From Gammaproteobacteria bacterium (GTDB taxonomy: Bacteria; Pseudomonadota; Gammaproteobacteria; Burkholderiales; Rhodocyclaceae), in assembly GCA_018819515.1 (NCBI GenBank), contig JAHJPX010000008.1, forward strand, positions 1-64,000: a stretch of DNA of 64,000 bases, given 5' to 3'. The notes below the pieces were generated by a model. The model saw only the letters and a program-made list of their open reading frames with translations, ran no database searches and was not told the DNA's origin. Below are positions 23,760-37,461 of this stretch, one piece after another (within the stretch, counting starts at the first letter, position 1; the number at the start of each line of letters is the position of its first letter). The translations under genes and the position numbers were made by a program.

Positions 23760-25070
23760 TCAGTCCTTCTTCTTTTTCACCGGACGCACCCAGCCCGGAA
23801 TGGTTGCCTGTCTGGCTCTTGAAAGCGTCAGTTCGCCCGGAGGCGCGTTGCTGGTCAGCGTCGTGCCCGCGCCGAGCGTAGCACCCTTGCCGACCGTCAC
23901 AGGCGCAACGAGCTGGGTATCGGAGCCGATGAAGACGTCGTCCTCGATGACGGTGCGAAACTTGTTGGCGCCGTCGTAGTTGCAGGTGATTGTGCCGGCG
24001 CCGATGTTGACGCGGCTGCCGACGGTGGCGTCGCCGACGTAGGCGAGATGGTTGGCCTTTGAGTGGGCGGCGACGGAACTGTTCTTCACTTCGACGAAGT
24101 TGCCGATGTGGACGTCGGTGCCGAGCACGGTGCCGGGGCGCAGTCGGGCGAAGGGGCCGACGATGCACTTCGGTCCGACGACCGCGTCGTGAATTACGCA
24201 ATTGGGCAGGATGCGCGCGCCATCGGCGATCGTCACCTTGCCCTCGAATACGCAATTGACGTCGATGAACACGTCATGGCCACAGGTAAGTTCGCCGCGC
24301 ACATCGATGCGATTCGGGTCGGCGAGCGTCACGCCCTCGTCCATCAACCGCTCGGCGATGTTGCGCTGGTGAATGCGTTCCAGCGCCGCCAGTTGCGCCT
24401 TGCTGTTGATGCCTTCGACTTCCCAGGCGTGGTCGGGATGAACGGCCTCGACCACCATACCTTCGCCAACGGCCAGGCCGACGACGTCGGTGAGGTAGTA
24501 CTCGCCCTGGGCGTTGTTGTTGCCCAGGCCGGGCAGCCAGCGCACCAGCGCCGCGGTCGGCGCGATGAGGATGCCGGTGTTGACTTCGTCGATGGCGCGC
24601 TCGGCATCGTCGGCATCCTTCTCTTCGACGATGCGAGTGACCTTGCCGTCGGCGCGGACGATGCGCCCGTAACCATGGGGGTTCGGCAGGCGTACGGTCA
24701 ACAATGCCGGCGTGTCGCTACGGCTGACTTTTATCAGCCGCGCCAGCGTCTCGGCGCGGATCAGCGGCACGTCGCCGTAGAGCACCAGCGTCGGCGCGGC
24801 GGGATCGAGATGCGGCAGGGCCTGTAAAACCGCATGCCCGGTACCGAGTTGCGGCTCCTGCTTCGCCCAGACGACGTCATCTGCAGCCAGGGCCTCGCGC
24901 ACCTGTTCGCCGCCATGGCCGTAGACGACGCAGATCCGGGCGGCGCCAAGCTTGCGCGCGGTATCGACCACATGCGCCAGCATCGGCTTGCCGGCGATCG
25001 GATGCAGCACCTTGGGCAGGTCGGAGCGCATGCGCTTGCCCTTGCCGGCGGCGAGGATGACGACATTCAT
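23760..25070 (-). CDS. glmU: Bifunctional GlmU (uridyltransferase / acetyltransferase)
   Basis: 436 residues. The N-terminal pyrophosphorylase has LAAGKGKRMRSDLPKVLH and GDVPLI. The C-terminal left-handed beta-helix acetyltransferase has A-R-L-R-P-G and N-I-G-A-G-T-I-T-C-N-Y-D-G. It converts GlcN-1-P to UDP-GlcNAc. Residues about 113-121 (K-V-S-R-S-D-T-P) are encoded by the dispersed element, in the segment between GDVPLI and the conserved LLTV strand, where family members vary. It shares an operon with glmS. Confidence 0.96.
   Translation of the reverse strand: MNVVILAAGKGKRMRSDLPKVLHPIAGKPMLAHVVDTARKLGAARICVVYGHGGEQVREALAADDVVWAKQEPQLGTGHAVLQALPHLDPAAPTLVLYGDVPLIRAETLARLIKVSRSDTPALLTVRLPNPHGYGRIVRADGKVTRIVEEKDADDAERAIDEVNTGILIAPTAALVRWLPGLGNNNAQGEYYLTDVVGLAVGEGMVVEAVHPDHAWEVEGINSKAQLAALERIHQRNIAERLMDEGVTLADPNRIDVRGELTCGHDVFIDVNCVFEGKVTIADGARILPNCVIHDAVVGPKCIVGPFARLRPGTVLGTDVHIGNFVEVKNSSVAAHSKANHLAYVGDATVGSRVNIGAGTITCNYDGANKFRTVIEDDVFIGSDTQLVAPVTVGKGATLGAGTTLTSNAPPGELTLSRARQATIPGWVRPVKKKKD
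24707..24732 (-). repeat. Dispersed element copy 7, inside glmU
   Basis: 23 of 26 match. It is translated as K-V-S-R-S-D-T-P. Confidence 0.85.
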
Positions 25071-25083
25071 GGCGGCGTTATCG

Positions 25084-25101
25084 AAATCGAAAGTTCGATT
25101 T
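25084..25101. repeat. AT-rich inverted repeat before glmU
   Basis: AAATCGAA-AG-TTCGATTT, a perfect 8-bp-arm inverted repeat 14-31 bp upstream of the glmU start. It could be a 5'-UTR hairpin or an operator. Confidence 0.35.
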
Positions 25102-25120
25102 TACATGCGCATTCCAAACG

Positions 25121-25146
25121 AAAAGTGCCGGCGCAAGCACCGGCGC
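25121..25146 (-). terminator. Intrinsic terminator downstream of gltD
   Basis: On the minus strand GCGCCGG pairs with CCGGCAC (one G-U pair) around an 8-nt loop, followed by TTTTCGTTT. It lies 23 bp beyond the vestigial gltD end at 25169-25204, which suggests it is the original terminator of the gltBD operon. Confidence 0.6.
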
Positions 25147-25168
25147 CTAAGACATTCGGACTAATCCC

Positions 25169-25204
25169 TTAGCGCGGCAGCAACGAACTGCCCATCAGGA
25201 ACTC
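25169..25204 (-). pseudogene. Vestigial second gltD 3' end
   Basis: The minus strand reads E-F-L-M-G-S-S-L-L-P-R-stop, the usual GltD C-terminal sequence. The intact gltD ends with E-F-L-M-G-Q-S-L-L-P-R-stop at 25319. Upstream of 25204 the similarity is lost. It reads as the leftover end of a gltD copy after recombination or a local rearrangement. Confidence 0.6.
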
Positions 25205-25318
25205 GGACCGTCCGTGCGCACCATCGGCCCTCGCACAACGCGAGGCCCACAGGCCCGCGTTACACCACCACGCCCACTCGGCTGCCGGCACAGCCGCCGT
25301 GGGCGATTCGCGACCCCA

Positions 25319-26778
25319 CTAGCGTGGCAGGAGGCTCTGGCCCATGAGGAACTCGTCCACCGCTCGGGCGCATTGGCGTCCCTCGCGGATCGCCCAGACG
25401 ACCAGCGACTGGCCGCGCCGCATGTCGCCAGCGGCAAAAACCTTTCTGACGCTCGTCGCGTAGCACCCATCGCCGTCCGTCGTGGCAGCGGCATTGCCGC
25501 GACCGTCCTTGGCGACGCCAAAGGCATCGAGCACAGAGGCGATCGGATTGGTGAAACCCATGGCCAGAAACACGAGGTCGGCCTCGATCTCGAATTCGCT
25601 GCCGGGGATTTCGGTCATCTTGCCGCCCTGCCAGTCGAGGCGTACACACTTGAGCGCCTTCAACTTCCCTTTCTCGCCGACAAACTCCTTGGTGGCAATC
25701 GACCAGTCGCGCTCGCAACCCTCAAGGTGCGACGACGAAGTGCGCAACTTGGTTGGCCAGAAGGGCCAGACCAGCGGCTTGTTTTCTTCTTCGGGCGGTT
25801 TCGGCAGCAGTTCGAACTGGGTCACCAAGGCGGCCCCATGGCGGTTCGATGTGCCGACACAGTCGGAACCGGTATCGCCGCCGCCGATTACCACCACCCG
25901 CTTGCCCTTGGCATTGATCTGATTCTTCCGGCCGCCGCCGACTTCCTTGTTCTGCGGAATCAGAAACTCGAGCGCGAAATGCACGCCATCGAGTTCGCGG
26001 CCGGGAATCGGCAGGTCGCGCGGCGTCTCGGAACCGCCGGCAAGCACCACGGCGTCGAATTCCTTCATCAGTTTCGCCGCCGGCAGCGTTTTGACCGCGT
26101 CGTTGGCGACGCCCTTGGGTGTGTCGGCGCCGACCATCGTCCGCGTTACGAATTTGACGCCTTCGGCCGCCAGCTGCGAGGCGCGCCAGTCGATCAGGCG
26201 CTTGTCGAGCTTGAAATCGGGAATGCCGAAGCGCAACAGGCCGCCCACCTTGTCGTTCTTCTCGAACACGGTGACGGCATGGCCGGCGCGGGCGAGCTGC
26301 TGGGCGCAGGCGAGGCCCGCCGGGCCGGAACCAACGATGGCGACCTTCCTGCCGGTCTTGACGGTGGCGATTTGCGGCACGACCCAACCGTTCTCGCCCG
26401 CCTTGTCGATGATGGCGTGTTCGAGCGACTTGATGCCCACCGGTTCGGCGTTGATGCCGAGCGTGCAGGCGGCCTCACAGGGCGCGGGACAGATGCGGCC
26501 GGTGAATTCTGGGAAATTGTTGGTCGAGTGTAGTATCTCCAGCGCCTCGCGCCAGTTGCCCCGGTAGACGGCGTCGTTGAAGTCAGGAATGTTGTTGTTC
26601 ACCGGACAACCGTTGTTGCAGAAGGGAATGCCGCAATCCATGCAGCGCGCACCCTGTATTTTTGCCTTGTCGTCGGAGAGGCGGGCAACGAATTCTTCGT
26701 AGTTGCGAACCCGCTGCCCGACCGGCGCGTAGCTTTCGTCCTGTCGCTGGAATTCCAGGAATCCGGTCGGCTTGCCCA

Positions 26779-26782
<4 letters not shown>
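25319..26782 (-). CDS. gltD: Glutamate synthase (NADPH) small subunit
   Basis: 487 residues. N-terminal Fe-S cysteines occur in C-M-D-C-G-I-P-F-C-N-N-G-C-P and C-P-A-P-C-E-A-A-C. Two Rossmann motifs (VGSGPAGLACAQ and G-G-G-D-T-G-S-D-C) bind FAD and NADPH. It transfers electrons from NADPH to GltB for glutamate synthesis from glutamine and 2-oxoglutarate. Its start overlaps the gltB stop (ATGA). About 115 bp of non-coding sequence separates it from a second vestigial gltD end. Confidence 0.96.
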
Positions 26783-31401
<4,619 letters not shown>

Positions 31402-31427
31402 ATCGGTGTTCCTGGAATGCTGCCGTC

Positions 31428-31458
31428 AAAAAAGCCGGGGTCGCCACGGCTCCCCGGC
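31428..31458 (-). terminator. Terminator/attenuator hairpin just upstream of gltB
   Basis: On the minus strand GCCGGGG pairs with CCCCGGC and T6 follows, a textbook intrinsic terminator ending 27 bp before the gltB ATG. There is no room for a promoter between it and gltB. The loop contains AGCCGTGGCGAC, identical over 12 nt to the core of the dispersed element. Either it ends transcription from aroB or it attenuates gltBD. Confidence 0.65.
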
Positions 31459-31661
31459 TCAGCTGATCTGTTGGGCGGACTTGGGAATATACCGCAGAAC
31501 GTGGCCCAGACTCAATATCCCAGTCAGTCCGGTCTCCATGGCGGCGCCGTTGAAATGTCGCGGCGCCGGTGTCGGCGCAACGATGGCGCGGCTACTATTC
31601 TTGGGATGTCCAGGGCAATGACGGTGGTGGTTTCCGCCGCCTGCAACGCAGTGCTACGGAC
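31459..31661. other. Intergenic region aroB-gltB
   Basis: About 200 bp without a convincing gene. It should contain the gltBD promoter if gltBD is not read from aroB, but I see no clear -35/-10 pair. Short + strand frames here have no ribosome binding site or recognisable product. Confidence 0.4.
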
Positions 31662-32753
31662 TCAACTACAGCAGGTGTCGATAGCTGCGCAAATCTCCGA
31701 TACCGGTACGTCAGCCAAAGTCGTCGCCTCGCCCAGTTGCCTGAGCAGTACCAGGCGCAGGCGGCCGGCGAACACTTTTTTGTCGTGGCCCATCAAGTCA
31801 AGGTAGCGGTCGATGCCAAGACGGGCGCCAACCACCGGTAATTTTGCACGAATAAGCAATTCCCGAACCCGGGCCACGTCCGCTGCGTCGATCCAACCCA
31901 GGCGCCGGGACAGTTCCGCGGCCATGACGGTACCGGCAGCGACAGCTTCGCCATGCAGCAACTCTCCGTAACCCAGGCCGGTTTCGATGGCATGCCCGAA
32001 AGTGTGGCCCAAATTCAGCAACGCGCGTCCATTGTCTTTCGCCGTTTCGCGTTCGTCGCCGGCGACCACTTCCGCCTTGTTGGCACACGAGCGTTCTATT
32101 GCGTAAGCAAGCGCGTCCGCGTCACGCTCCATCAGGCGCTCGACGTTCGCCTCAAGCCACTGAAGGAAGGGCAAATCCCTGATAAGGCCATATTTGATCA
32201 CCTCTGCCATTCCGGCCGACAACTCCCGATCCGGAAGGGTTGTCAAAACGTCTGTATCGGCAACGACTACCTTCGGTTGCCAGAATGCACCGATCATGTT
32301 CTTGCCGCGCGGGTGATTGATGCCGGTCTTCCCCCCCACCGATGAGTCGACCTGGGCAAGAAGCGTGGTGGGCACCTGGATGAACGGTACGCCCCGCTGG
32401 TAGGTCGCAGCCGCAAATCCGGCCAAATCGCCGATCACTCCACCACCGAGGGCAACCACTGTGGTGGTCCGATCACAACGGTCTGCCAACAAGGCGTCGA
32501 AGATGGAATTGAGCGTTTCCCAGGTCTTGTGCCTCTCGCCATCAGGAAGAACAATTTCCGTGACGCGAACACCATCTGCGCGTAGCGGTGCGACAAGGCG
32601 CTGCAGATACAGCGGTGCCACCACGGAATTACTGACGACGGCAACCCTTTCGGCGGGCAGGTGACTGACGATCAGTTGCGTGCGATCAAGTACCCCCGAC
32701 CCGATGTGGATGTCGTAAGCTTGGTCCGAAAGAGCTACGGTCAGGGTTCGCAT
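31662..32753 (-). CDS. aroB: 3-dehydroquinate synthase
   Basis: 363 residues. The NAD-binding A-L-G-G-G-V-I-G-D-L-A-G-F, the PTTLLAQVDSSVGGKTGIN block and the metal-ligand region L-N-L-G-H-T-F-G-H-A-I-E are intact. It converts DAHP to 3-dehydroquinate, the second shikimate-pathway step. It overlaps the end of aroK by 13 bp. Confidence 0.97.
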   Translation of the reverse strand: MRTLTVALSDQAYDIHIGSGVLDRTQLIVSHLPAERVAVVSNSVVAPLYLQRLVAPLRADGVRVTEIVLPDGERHKTWETLNSIFDALLADRCDRTTTVVALGGGVIGDLAGFAAATYQRGVPFIQVPTTLLAQVDSSVGGKTGINHPRGKNMIGAFWQPKVVVADTDVLTTLPDRELSAGMAEVIKYGLIRDLPFLQWLEANVERLMERDADALAYAIERSCANKAEVVAGDERETAKDNGRALLNLGHTFGHAIETGLGYGELLHGEAVAAGTVMAAELSRRLGWIDAADVARVRELLIRAKLPVVGARLGIDRYLDLMGHDKKVFAGRLRLVLLRQLGEATTLADVPVSEICAAIDTCCS

Positions 32754-33268
32754 AGAGTCCTCAGTTCGCCTTCTATCCGCTCCGCCAATTGCGCGGATGG
32801 GCCATTCGTACTGTCGATTACAAGATGGGCCACCGCCCGGTAGAGGGGATCGCGCAGTTCGTAGAGATTTCGTAATGCCCCCAGTGGATCAGCAACTTGC
32901 AGCAAAGGACGATTGCGGTCGTAGCGGGTTCGCTCGTACAACACCTCGGGTGGTGAATGCAGATAGATGACGACGCCCGAGTCCCGCATGCAGCGTCGGT
33001 TTTCTTCTGCGAGAACCGCGCCGCCGCCGGTGGCAAGCACAAGGTCGGACATGCCGGTGAGTTTCGCCAACACCTGGCTCTCGCGTTTGCGAAAGCCCTC
33101 TTCGCCTTCGATCTCGAATATCACCGGAATGCGCACACCAGTCCGCGCCTCGATTTCGTGATCGCTATCCAGAAATCGACGCTGAAGGCGCTTGGCAAGT
33201 TGGCGGCCGACGGTAGTTTTGCCGGTCCCCATCAGGCCGACAAGATAGATGTTAGCGCACCGGGTCAC
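32741..33268 (-). CDS. aroK: Shikimate kinase
   Basis: 175 residues starting at GTG 33268. The motifs are the Walker A GLMGTGKTTVGRQLA, the shikimate-binding D-S-D-H-E-I-E, and A-T-G-G-G-A-V. It phosphorylates shikimate. It sits in the conserved betaproteobacterial and gammaproteobacterial order pilQ-aroK-aroB, but a terminator hairpin separates it from pilQ here. Confidence 0.95.
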   Translation of the reverse strand: MTRCANIYLVGLMGTGKTTVGRQLAKRLQRRFLDSDHEIEARTGVRIPVIFEIEGEEGFRKRESQVLAKLTGMSDLVLATGGGAVLAEENRRCMRDSGVVIYLHSPPEVLYERTRYDRNRPLLQVADPLGALRNLYELRDPLYRAVAHLVIDSTNGPSAQLAERIEGELRTLCEP

Positions 33269-33290
33269 ACGCCAATTCTATCAGCCCAAC

Positions 33291-33318
33291 GAAAATGGGC
33301 CGGCGACTGCCGGCCCAC
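33291..33318 (-). terminator. Intrinsic terminator between pilQ and aroK
   Basis: TGGGCCGGC and GCCGGCCCA form a 9-bp perfect stem with a 4-nt loop. On the minus strand it is followed by TTTTCGTT. It lies 20 bp after the pilQ stop and 23 bp before aroK, so it should limit read-through from pil into aro genes. Confidence 0.7.
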
Positions 33319-33337
33319 GAGGTACGTCAAACTTCGC

Positions 33338-35620
33338 TTATCGCAATGAAAGCGCGTCGTTGAGAATCTTCGGCGTAATGAAAATCAACAACTCGCGCCG
33401 ATTGTCGACCTTCTCATTCTTCTTGAACAAATGGCCGAGTACCGGAATGTCTCCCAAGAACGGAACCTTCGTGACCGTCTTCCGTTCTTCCTGGATAAAG
33501 ACGCCGCCAATTACGACGGTGCCGCCATTATCGACCAGCACGTCGGTCTTGACGTTCTTGGTGTCGATTGCCAGTCCATAGGACGTCGACAGGGTAGAGT
33601 TCACGTTGTCCTTGTTGACCTGCAACTGCATCAGGACGCGACCATCAGGTGTTATCTGGGGACGAACCTTGAGCGACAGCACTGCCTTCCGGTACGCGAC
33701 CGTGGTTGCGCCGGAACTCGATGCAGACCAGTAGGGGACTTCCTGCCCGTCCTCGATGGTCGCTTCCACCTGATCAGCGGTCAGCACGCGCGGACTTGAG
33801 ATGGTCTTGCCCTTGCCGTCAGCCTCCAGGGCGGATAGTTCGAGAGAGAGCAATTGGGTCTTGTTGGCGTTGAATAGCGCCAGGGCAAACTGCCCGGCCG
33901 CGCCACTAATGCCGAGATCAACAGCGTTCGACCGACCGGACACATTGCCGGAAAGGCTGGTCGTGCCATTGGTTCCTGAGGATGTCGACGCGTTATCATA
34001 CTTCAACGAGCCGTTGTTCCACCACGTCATAAGCGGCGTGTCCTGGAGCGTGGCAAAATTCGATGGATTCCCGGGCGCAACATGGTAGTTGACGTACTCC
34101 TGTGACCCGGCGACCCCCCAACGAGCGCTATTGGTACCAAGGCTGTGGCCGTTGATCAGGCCTTTGTTGTCGCCGATGCCAATGCGAGCTCCCAGAGCTT
34201 TCGAGAAGGTGTTGTCGGCCTCAACGATGCGTGCCTCAATCAGCACCTGACGCACCGGCACGTCGATTTCGGTAATCAACGCGCGAACTTCCGCTAGCTT
34301 GCTTGGCGTATCGGTGATGAACAGCTTGTTCGTTCTGGAATCGAACAATACGCTCCCGCGCTCCGTCAGCATGCGCTGTGGCTTTGCGCCCTGCGGCATG
34401 GTGAAGCCCTTGGGCATTCCGCCCAGCAGCGCGTTGGTAAGTACATCCGCCTTCTGGTAGTTCAGCTGGAAGCTCTCAGTACGCAAAGGTTCATAGTCAG
34501 CCATGGCTTGTCGGGCATCCATATCGATCTTTTCGCGCGCCGCCAGCTCATCGCCCGGCGCGATCCAGATGACATTGCCGTTCTTGCGCATTGCCAAGCC
34601 CTTCTGCTTTAGTACGATCTCGAGTGCTTGATCCCATGGCACCTCGTTGAGGCGCAACGACACGTTGCCTGTCACGGAGTCGCTGATAACGATGTTGAAG
34701 TTCGTGATATCGGCAAATACGTGGAGCAACTCTCGTAGGGGTATATTCTGGAAGTTGAGCGAAACCTTTTCTCCCTGATATCCCTGACGTTGCGAGCCCT
34801 GAAATAGCTTTGATGGATCTTCTTTCAATGGCTTCACTTCAACCACGAATTGGTTGTCGCTTTGATAGGCCGTATGCTCCCACAAACCTTGCGCTGCAAT
34901 AACGACACGCACGTTGTCGCCTTGACGAGTTGTAGCCACGGAAGTGACCGGAGTCGCGAAGTCGGTGACATCCATCTTGCGTCGAAGTTCATCGGCGACT
35001 TGGGTATTCTGGAATTCAACCACCAAGTTCGGGCCCTGCTGGCGAACATCGATACCGGTATTGGGATCAGAGAGATCCAGCGTGACTAGACCCTCGCCGG
35101 CTTTACCGCGACGAAACCGCAGATCCCGAATCGAGCGGACCTCTGCTGGTTTCGTGTCGCTCGTGGCGGCAAAGCGCTGAACAGCGGGCGTGGCGTTGTC
35201 ACCGACCATCGTCGGCGTCAACGTAATCAAGAAAGATGTGCCTTCTTGCTGGGTTTGGTAGGTTCCGGCCTTCGTAAGATTGAGCACCAGCCGGGTACGA
35301 TCGCCGACCTGTACGATATTGATGCTGCGCAGATCGCCTTCGTTAACCTTTTGGACGGACCGTCCCAAGCCATTGACCGTGCCGCTGAAATCAAACACCA
35401 CCCGAGCCGGACTGGCGATGCTGAAACTGGACGGCGCCTTGGCAGGCGCCTGCTTGAGGTCAAGTTTGACGATCGTGCTGCCCGACTGCTGAGCAACCAC
35501 CAGCGACTCGATGCTGTTTGCCGCAGCGGAATCGGCATCGGCTTGTTGCGCGTGCGCGCCGCTGCTCAGCAGCAGTGCTGCCAGAAACTGGGCCAATAAC
35601 CCAAGATGACGGGGTTTCAT
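33338..35620 (-). CDS. pilQ: Type IV pilus secretin
   Basis: 760 residues from ATG 35620 (AGGAGG 7 bp upstream). It has a signal peptide ending A-H-A-Q, two AMIN domains that anchor it to peptidoglycan, STN and N1 domains, and the C-terminal secretin barrel with VPFLGDIPVLGHLFK and R-R-E-L-L-I-F-I-T-P. It forms the outer-membrane gate for the pilus and for DNA uptake. ATGA overlap with pilP. Confidence 0.96.
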   Translation of the reverse strand: MKPRHLGLLAQFLAALLLSSGAHAQQADADSAAANSIESLVVAQQSGSTIVKLDLKQAPAKAPSSFSIASPARVVFDFSGTVNGLGRSVQKVNEGDLRSINIVQVGDRTRLVLNLTKAGTYQTQQEGTSFLITLTPTMVGDNATPAVQRFAATSDTKPAEVRSIRDLRFRRGKAGEGLVTLDLSDPNTGIDVRQQGPNLVVEFQNTQVADELRRKMDVTDFATPVTSVATTRQGDNVRVVIAAQGLWEHTAYQSDNQFVVEVKPLKEDPSKLFQGSQRQGYQGEKVSLNFQNIPLRELLHVFADITNFNIVISDSVTGNVSLRLNEVPWDQALEIVLKQKGLAMRKNGNVIWIAPGDELAAREKIDMDARQAMADYEPLRTESFQLNYQKADVLTNALLGGMPKGFTMPQGAKPQRMLTERGSVLFDSRTNKLFITDTPSKLAEVRALITEIDVPVRQVLIEARIVEADNTFSKALGARIGIGDNKGLINGHSLGTNSARWGVAGSQEYVNYHVAPGNPSNFATLQDTPLMTWWNNGSLKYDNASTSSGTNGTTSLSGNVSGRSNAVDLGISGAAGQFALALFNANKTQLLSLELSALEADGKGKTISSPRVLTADQVEATIEDGQEVPYWSASSSGATTVAYRKAVLSLKVRPQITPDGRVLMQLQVNKDNVNSTLSTSYGLAIDTKNVKTDVLVDNGGTVVIGGVFIQEERKTVTKVPFLGDIPVLGHLFKKNEKVDNRRELLIFITPKILNDALSLR

Positions 35621-36165
35621 TTTTTTGCCTCCTTCTGCTGCGGCTGGGCTTGTTCCTGCAACTGCAGGGTGGCGATCCGCTCGACCCAATCCGCTGTCTG
35701 GCCGGTGGGATCCTGGACCAATTCTTTGACGTTAACCTCGGCATCTGTGATCGACGTGACCACGCCGAAACTCTGGCCCATGTGGTTGCCGGGGCGCACT
35801 TGATATACGGTATTGTCGACTTGTATCAGTGCGTGCAACACCTTGTTCTTGCGCATCACGCCTACCATCTTGAGACTCTCCAAAGGATAAGCCTCCAGCG
35901 GTTCCCTTGGCCGGTCGAAGTCCGGTTGAATACCCCCGCTGCCGCTACGCCTTTCTGGCAATACTTTCGCGGCGTCGAACGGCTCGGGCAAATCGCCCGC
36001 GTCATAGGAAACGATCGGGAATGGCTTGATTTCCGGTATCGGTTGCACACGGCCATGCATGTCCTTCGACACCTCGGACATCCAATCCTTGATGTCCTGA
36101 TGCTCTTCCGCACCACAGGCCGTCAACAACAACGCCGCGAGGACAACTGAGGAACGGGCGCGCAT
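35617..36165 (-). CDS. pilP: Type IV pilus assembly lipoprotein
   Basis: 182 residues with the lipobox L-L-L-T-A-C-G. The C-terminal beta-sandwich (M-V-G-V-M-R-K-N-K-V-L-H-A-L-I-Q ... V-R-P-G-N-H-M-G-Q-S-F-G) is typical of PilP. It links the PilN/PilO inner-membrane complex to PilQ. Start ATG 36165 was chosen because GAGGAA precedes it and the signal peptide begins there. Confidence 0.94.
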   Translation of the reverse strand: MRARSSVVLAALLLTACGAEEHQDIKDWMSEVSKDMHGRVQPIPEIKPFPIVSYDAGDLPEPFDAAKVLPERRSGSGGIQPDFDRPREPLEAYPLESLKMVGVMRKNKVLHALIQVDNTVYQVRPGNHMGQSFGVVTSITDAEVNVKELVQDPTGQTADWVERIATLQLQEQAQPQQKEAKK

Positions 36166-36166
36166 G

Positions 36167-36856
36167 CTATTTCTTTCCTCCCTTGGCCTTGCTCGCAGCG
36201 AGCTTTTCTCTCCTCTGACGGGCGATCTCTTCCTCGTCAAGATAACGGAAGGTCTTCGCCACGGCCGACATCGCCAGCCCTCCGTCATTCCCGGTTGAGA
36301 CATCAATGTCGTTAAGCGTCACGATCCGCGGAAGCTTCGCGATGTCGCCGGTAAACGCGCCCAAGTCATGGTATGAGCCCCTCACCTTGATGGTGATAGG
36401 CAACTCGGCGTAGAAATCGTGGAGCGATTCGGCGCCTGGCTTGAACAGTTCAAACTGCAGGCCGCGCCCGAGGCCAGCCTGGTTGATGTCTACCAGCAAC
36501 GACTCCATTTCAGACGCATCAGGCAATTGCTTTAGTAACGCGCCAAACGAACGATTGATCTCGGCCAGCTGCTTCTGGTATTCCTCAAGGTTGACTGCCT
36601 GCGCTTTCTTCGTTTTCCACTCGTCCCTAAGGCTGGTCTCTTGTTGCCGCTTGCCATCTAGTTCTTCAAGCTGCACTCGCCACCCGAACCATCCGCCCAA
36701 GAGCAAGACGAACAGAAGGATGCCGATCAGGATAACGATACGCGGCAAGACCGGCCACAATCCCGGATCCTTCGGATCCAGCGTCTTGAAGTCGGAAATC
36801 AGCGTGCCGAAGTCTAACGCCGGCATATTCAATTTCGGAACGGTGGGCGCCTTCAT
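36167..36856 (-). CDS. pilO: Type IV pilus alignment protein PilO
   Basis: 229 residues: a short cytoplasmic N-terminus, one membrane helix (I-V-I-L-I-G-I-L-L-F-V-L-L-L-G-G), a coiled coil and a ferredoxin-like domain (G-S-Y-H-D-L-G-A-F). It heterodimerises with PilN in the inner membrane. It lies one base before pilP. Confidence 0.94.
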   Translation of the reverse strand: MKAPTVPKLNMPALDFGTLISDFKTLDPKDPGLWPVLPRIVILIGILLFVLLLGGWFGWRVQLEELDGKRQQETSLRDEWKTKKAQAVNLEEYQKQLAEINRSFGALLKQLPDASEMESLLVDINQAGLGRGLQFELFKPGAESLHDFYAELPITIKVRGSYHDLGAFTGDIAKLPRIVTLNDIDVSTGNDGGLAMSAVAKTFRYLDEEEIARQRREKLAASKAKGGKK

Positions 36857-37461
36857 TGCTTCTTGTCCGCTTTGGATGGTCCCTGAGTCGGCCCCGTCGA
36901 TTTCTTGGTGTCCTCAGCCGTCTGCCGCGTAAAGGACACGTTCAGGGAAAAGTCGTTCAGACGCCGCCTACCAACCGTCGTGGCCTTGATCTCGATAAGT
37001 TGCGGCATTTCAAGAAGTGGCGATTCATCCAGATTCCGCATCAGCGTCGAAACCCTTGCGCTCGACTGGGCATAACCCTTCAGCGTTACCTTCGATCCAA
37101 CCTGTTTGACTGACTGCAAATAAACACCCGCCGGTACTTGGCGCGCCAATTCATTGAACAGATACACGGTCTCGGCACGGTTCGCCTGTAGCGATTCTAT
37201 GACTCGCTTGCGTGCCAACAACGCGTCCGTCTGCTCCTTGAGTTTCTTGATCTCGTCGATCTGCTTGTCGAGGACGGCGATCTCCGTTTTCAGGAAAGCA
37301 TTCTTGCTTTCCTGGCTTGAAAGGTATCCGTTGATGATCGTGAAGCCAAGGAACCAGATGACGCCGCCCAGCACCAGCATCAAGGCACTCAATGCATAAA
37401 ACTGCTCGCGTCTCGCTTTACGCTTCTCTTCCCGATGGGGCAGCAGGTTGATCCTGATCAC
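36853..37461 (-). CDS. pilN: Type IV pilus alignment protein PilN
   Basis: 202 residues. The N-terminal I-R-I-N-L-L-P motif, which docks onto PilM, is followed by one membrane helix, a coiled coil and a periplasmic domain. It overlaps both pilM and pilO by ATGA-type junctions. Confidence 0.95.
   Translation of the reverse strand: MIRINLLPHREEKRKARREQFYALSALMLVLGGVIWFLGFTIINGYLSSQESKNAFLKTEIAVLDKQIDEIKKLKEQTDALLARKRVIESLQANRAETVYLFNELARQVPAGVYLQSVKQVGSKVTLKGYAQSSARVSTLMRNLDESPLLEMPQLIEIKATTVGRRRLNDFSLNVSFTRQTAEDTKKSTGPTQGPSKADKKQ

Noticed and set aside
32741..32753. aroK/aroB overlap as a frameshift
   Set aside because: Both proteins are full-length with intact ends. A 13-bp overlap is a normal operon junction.
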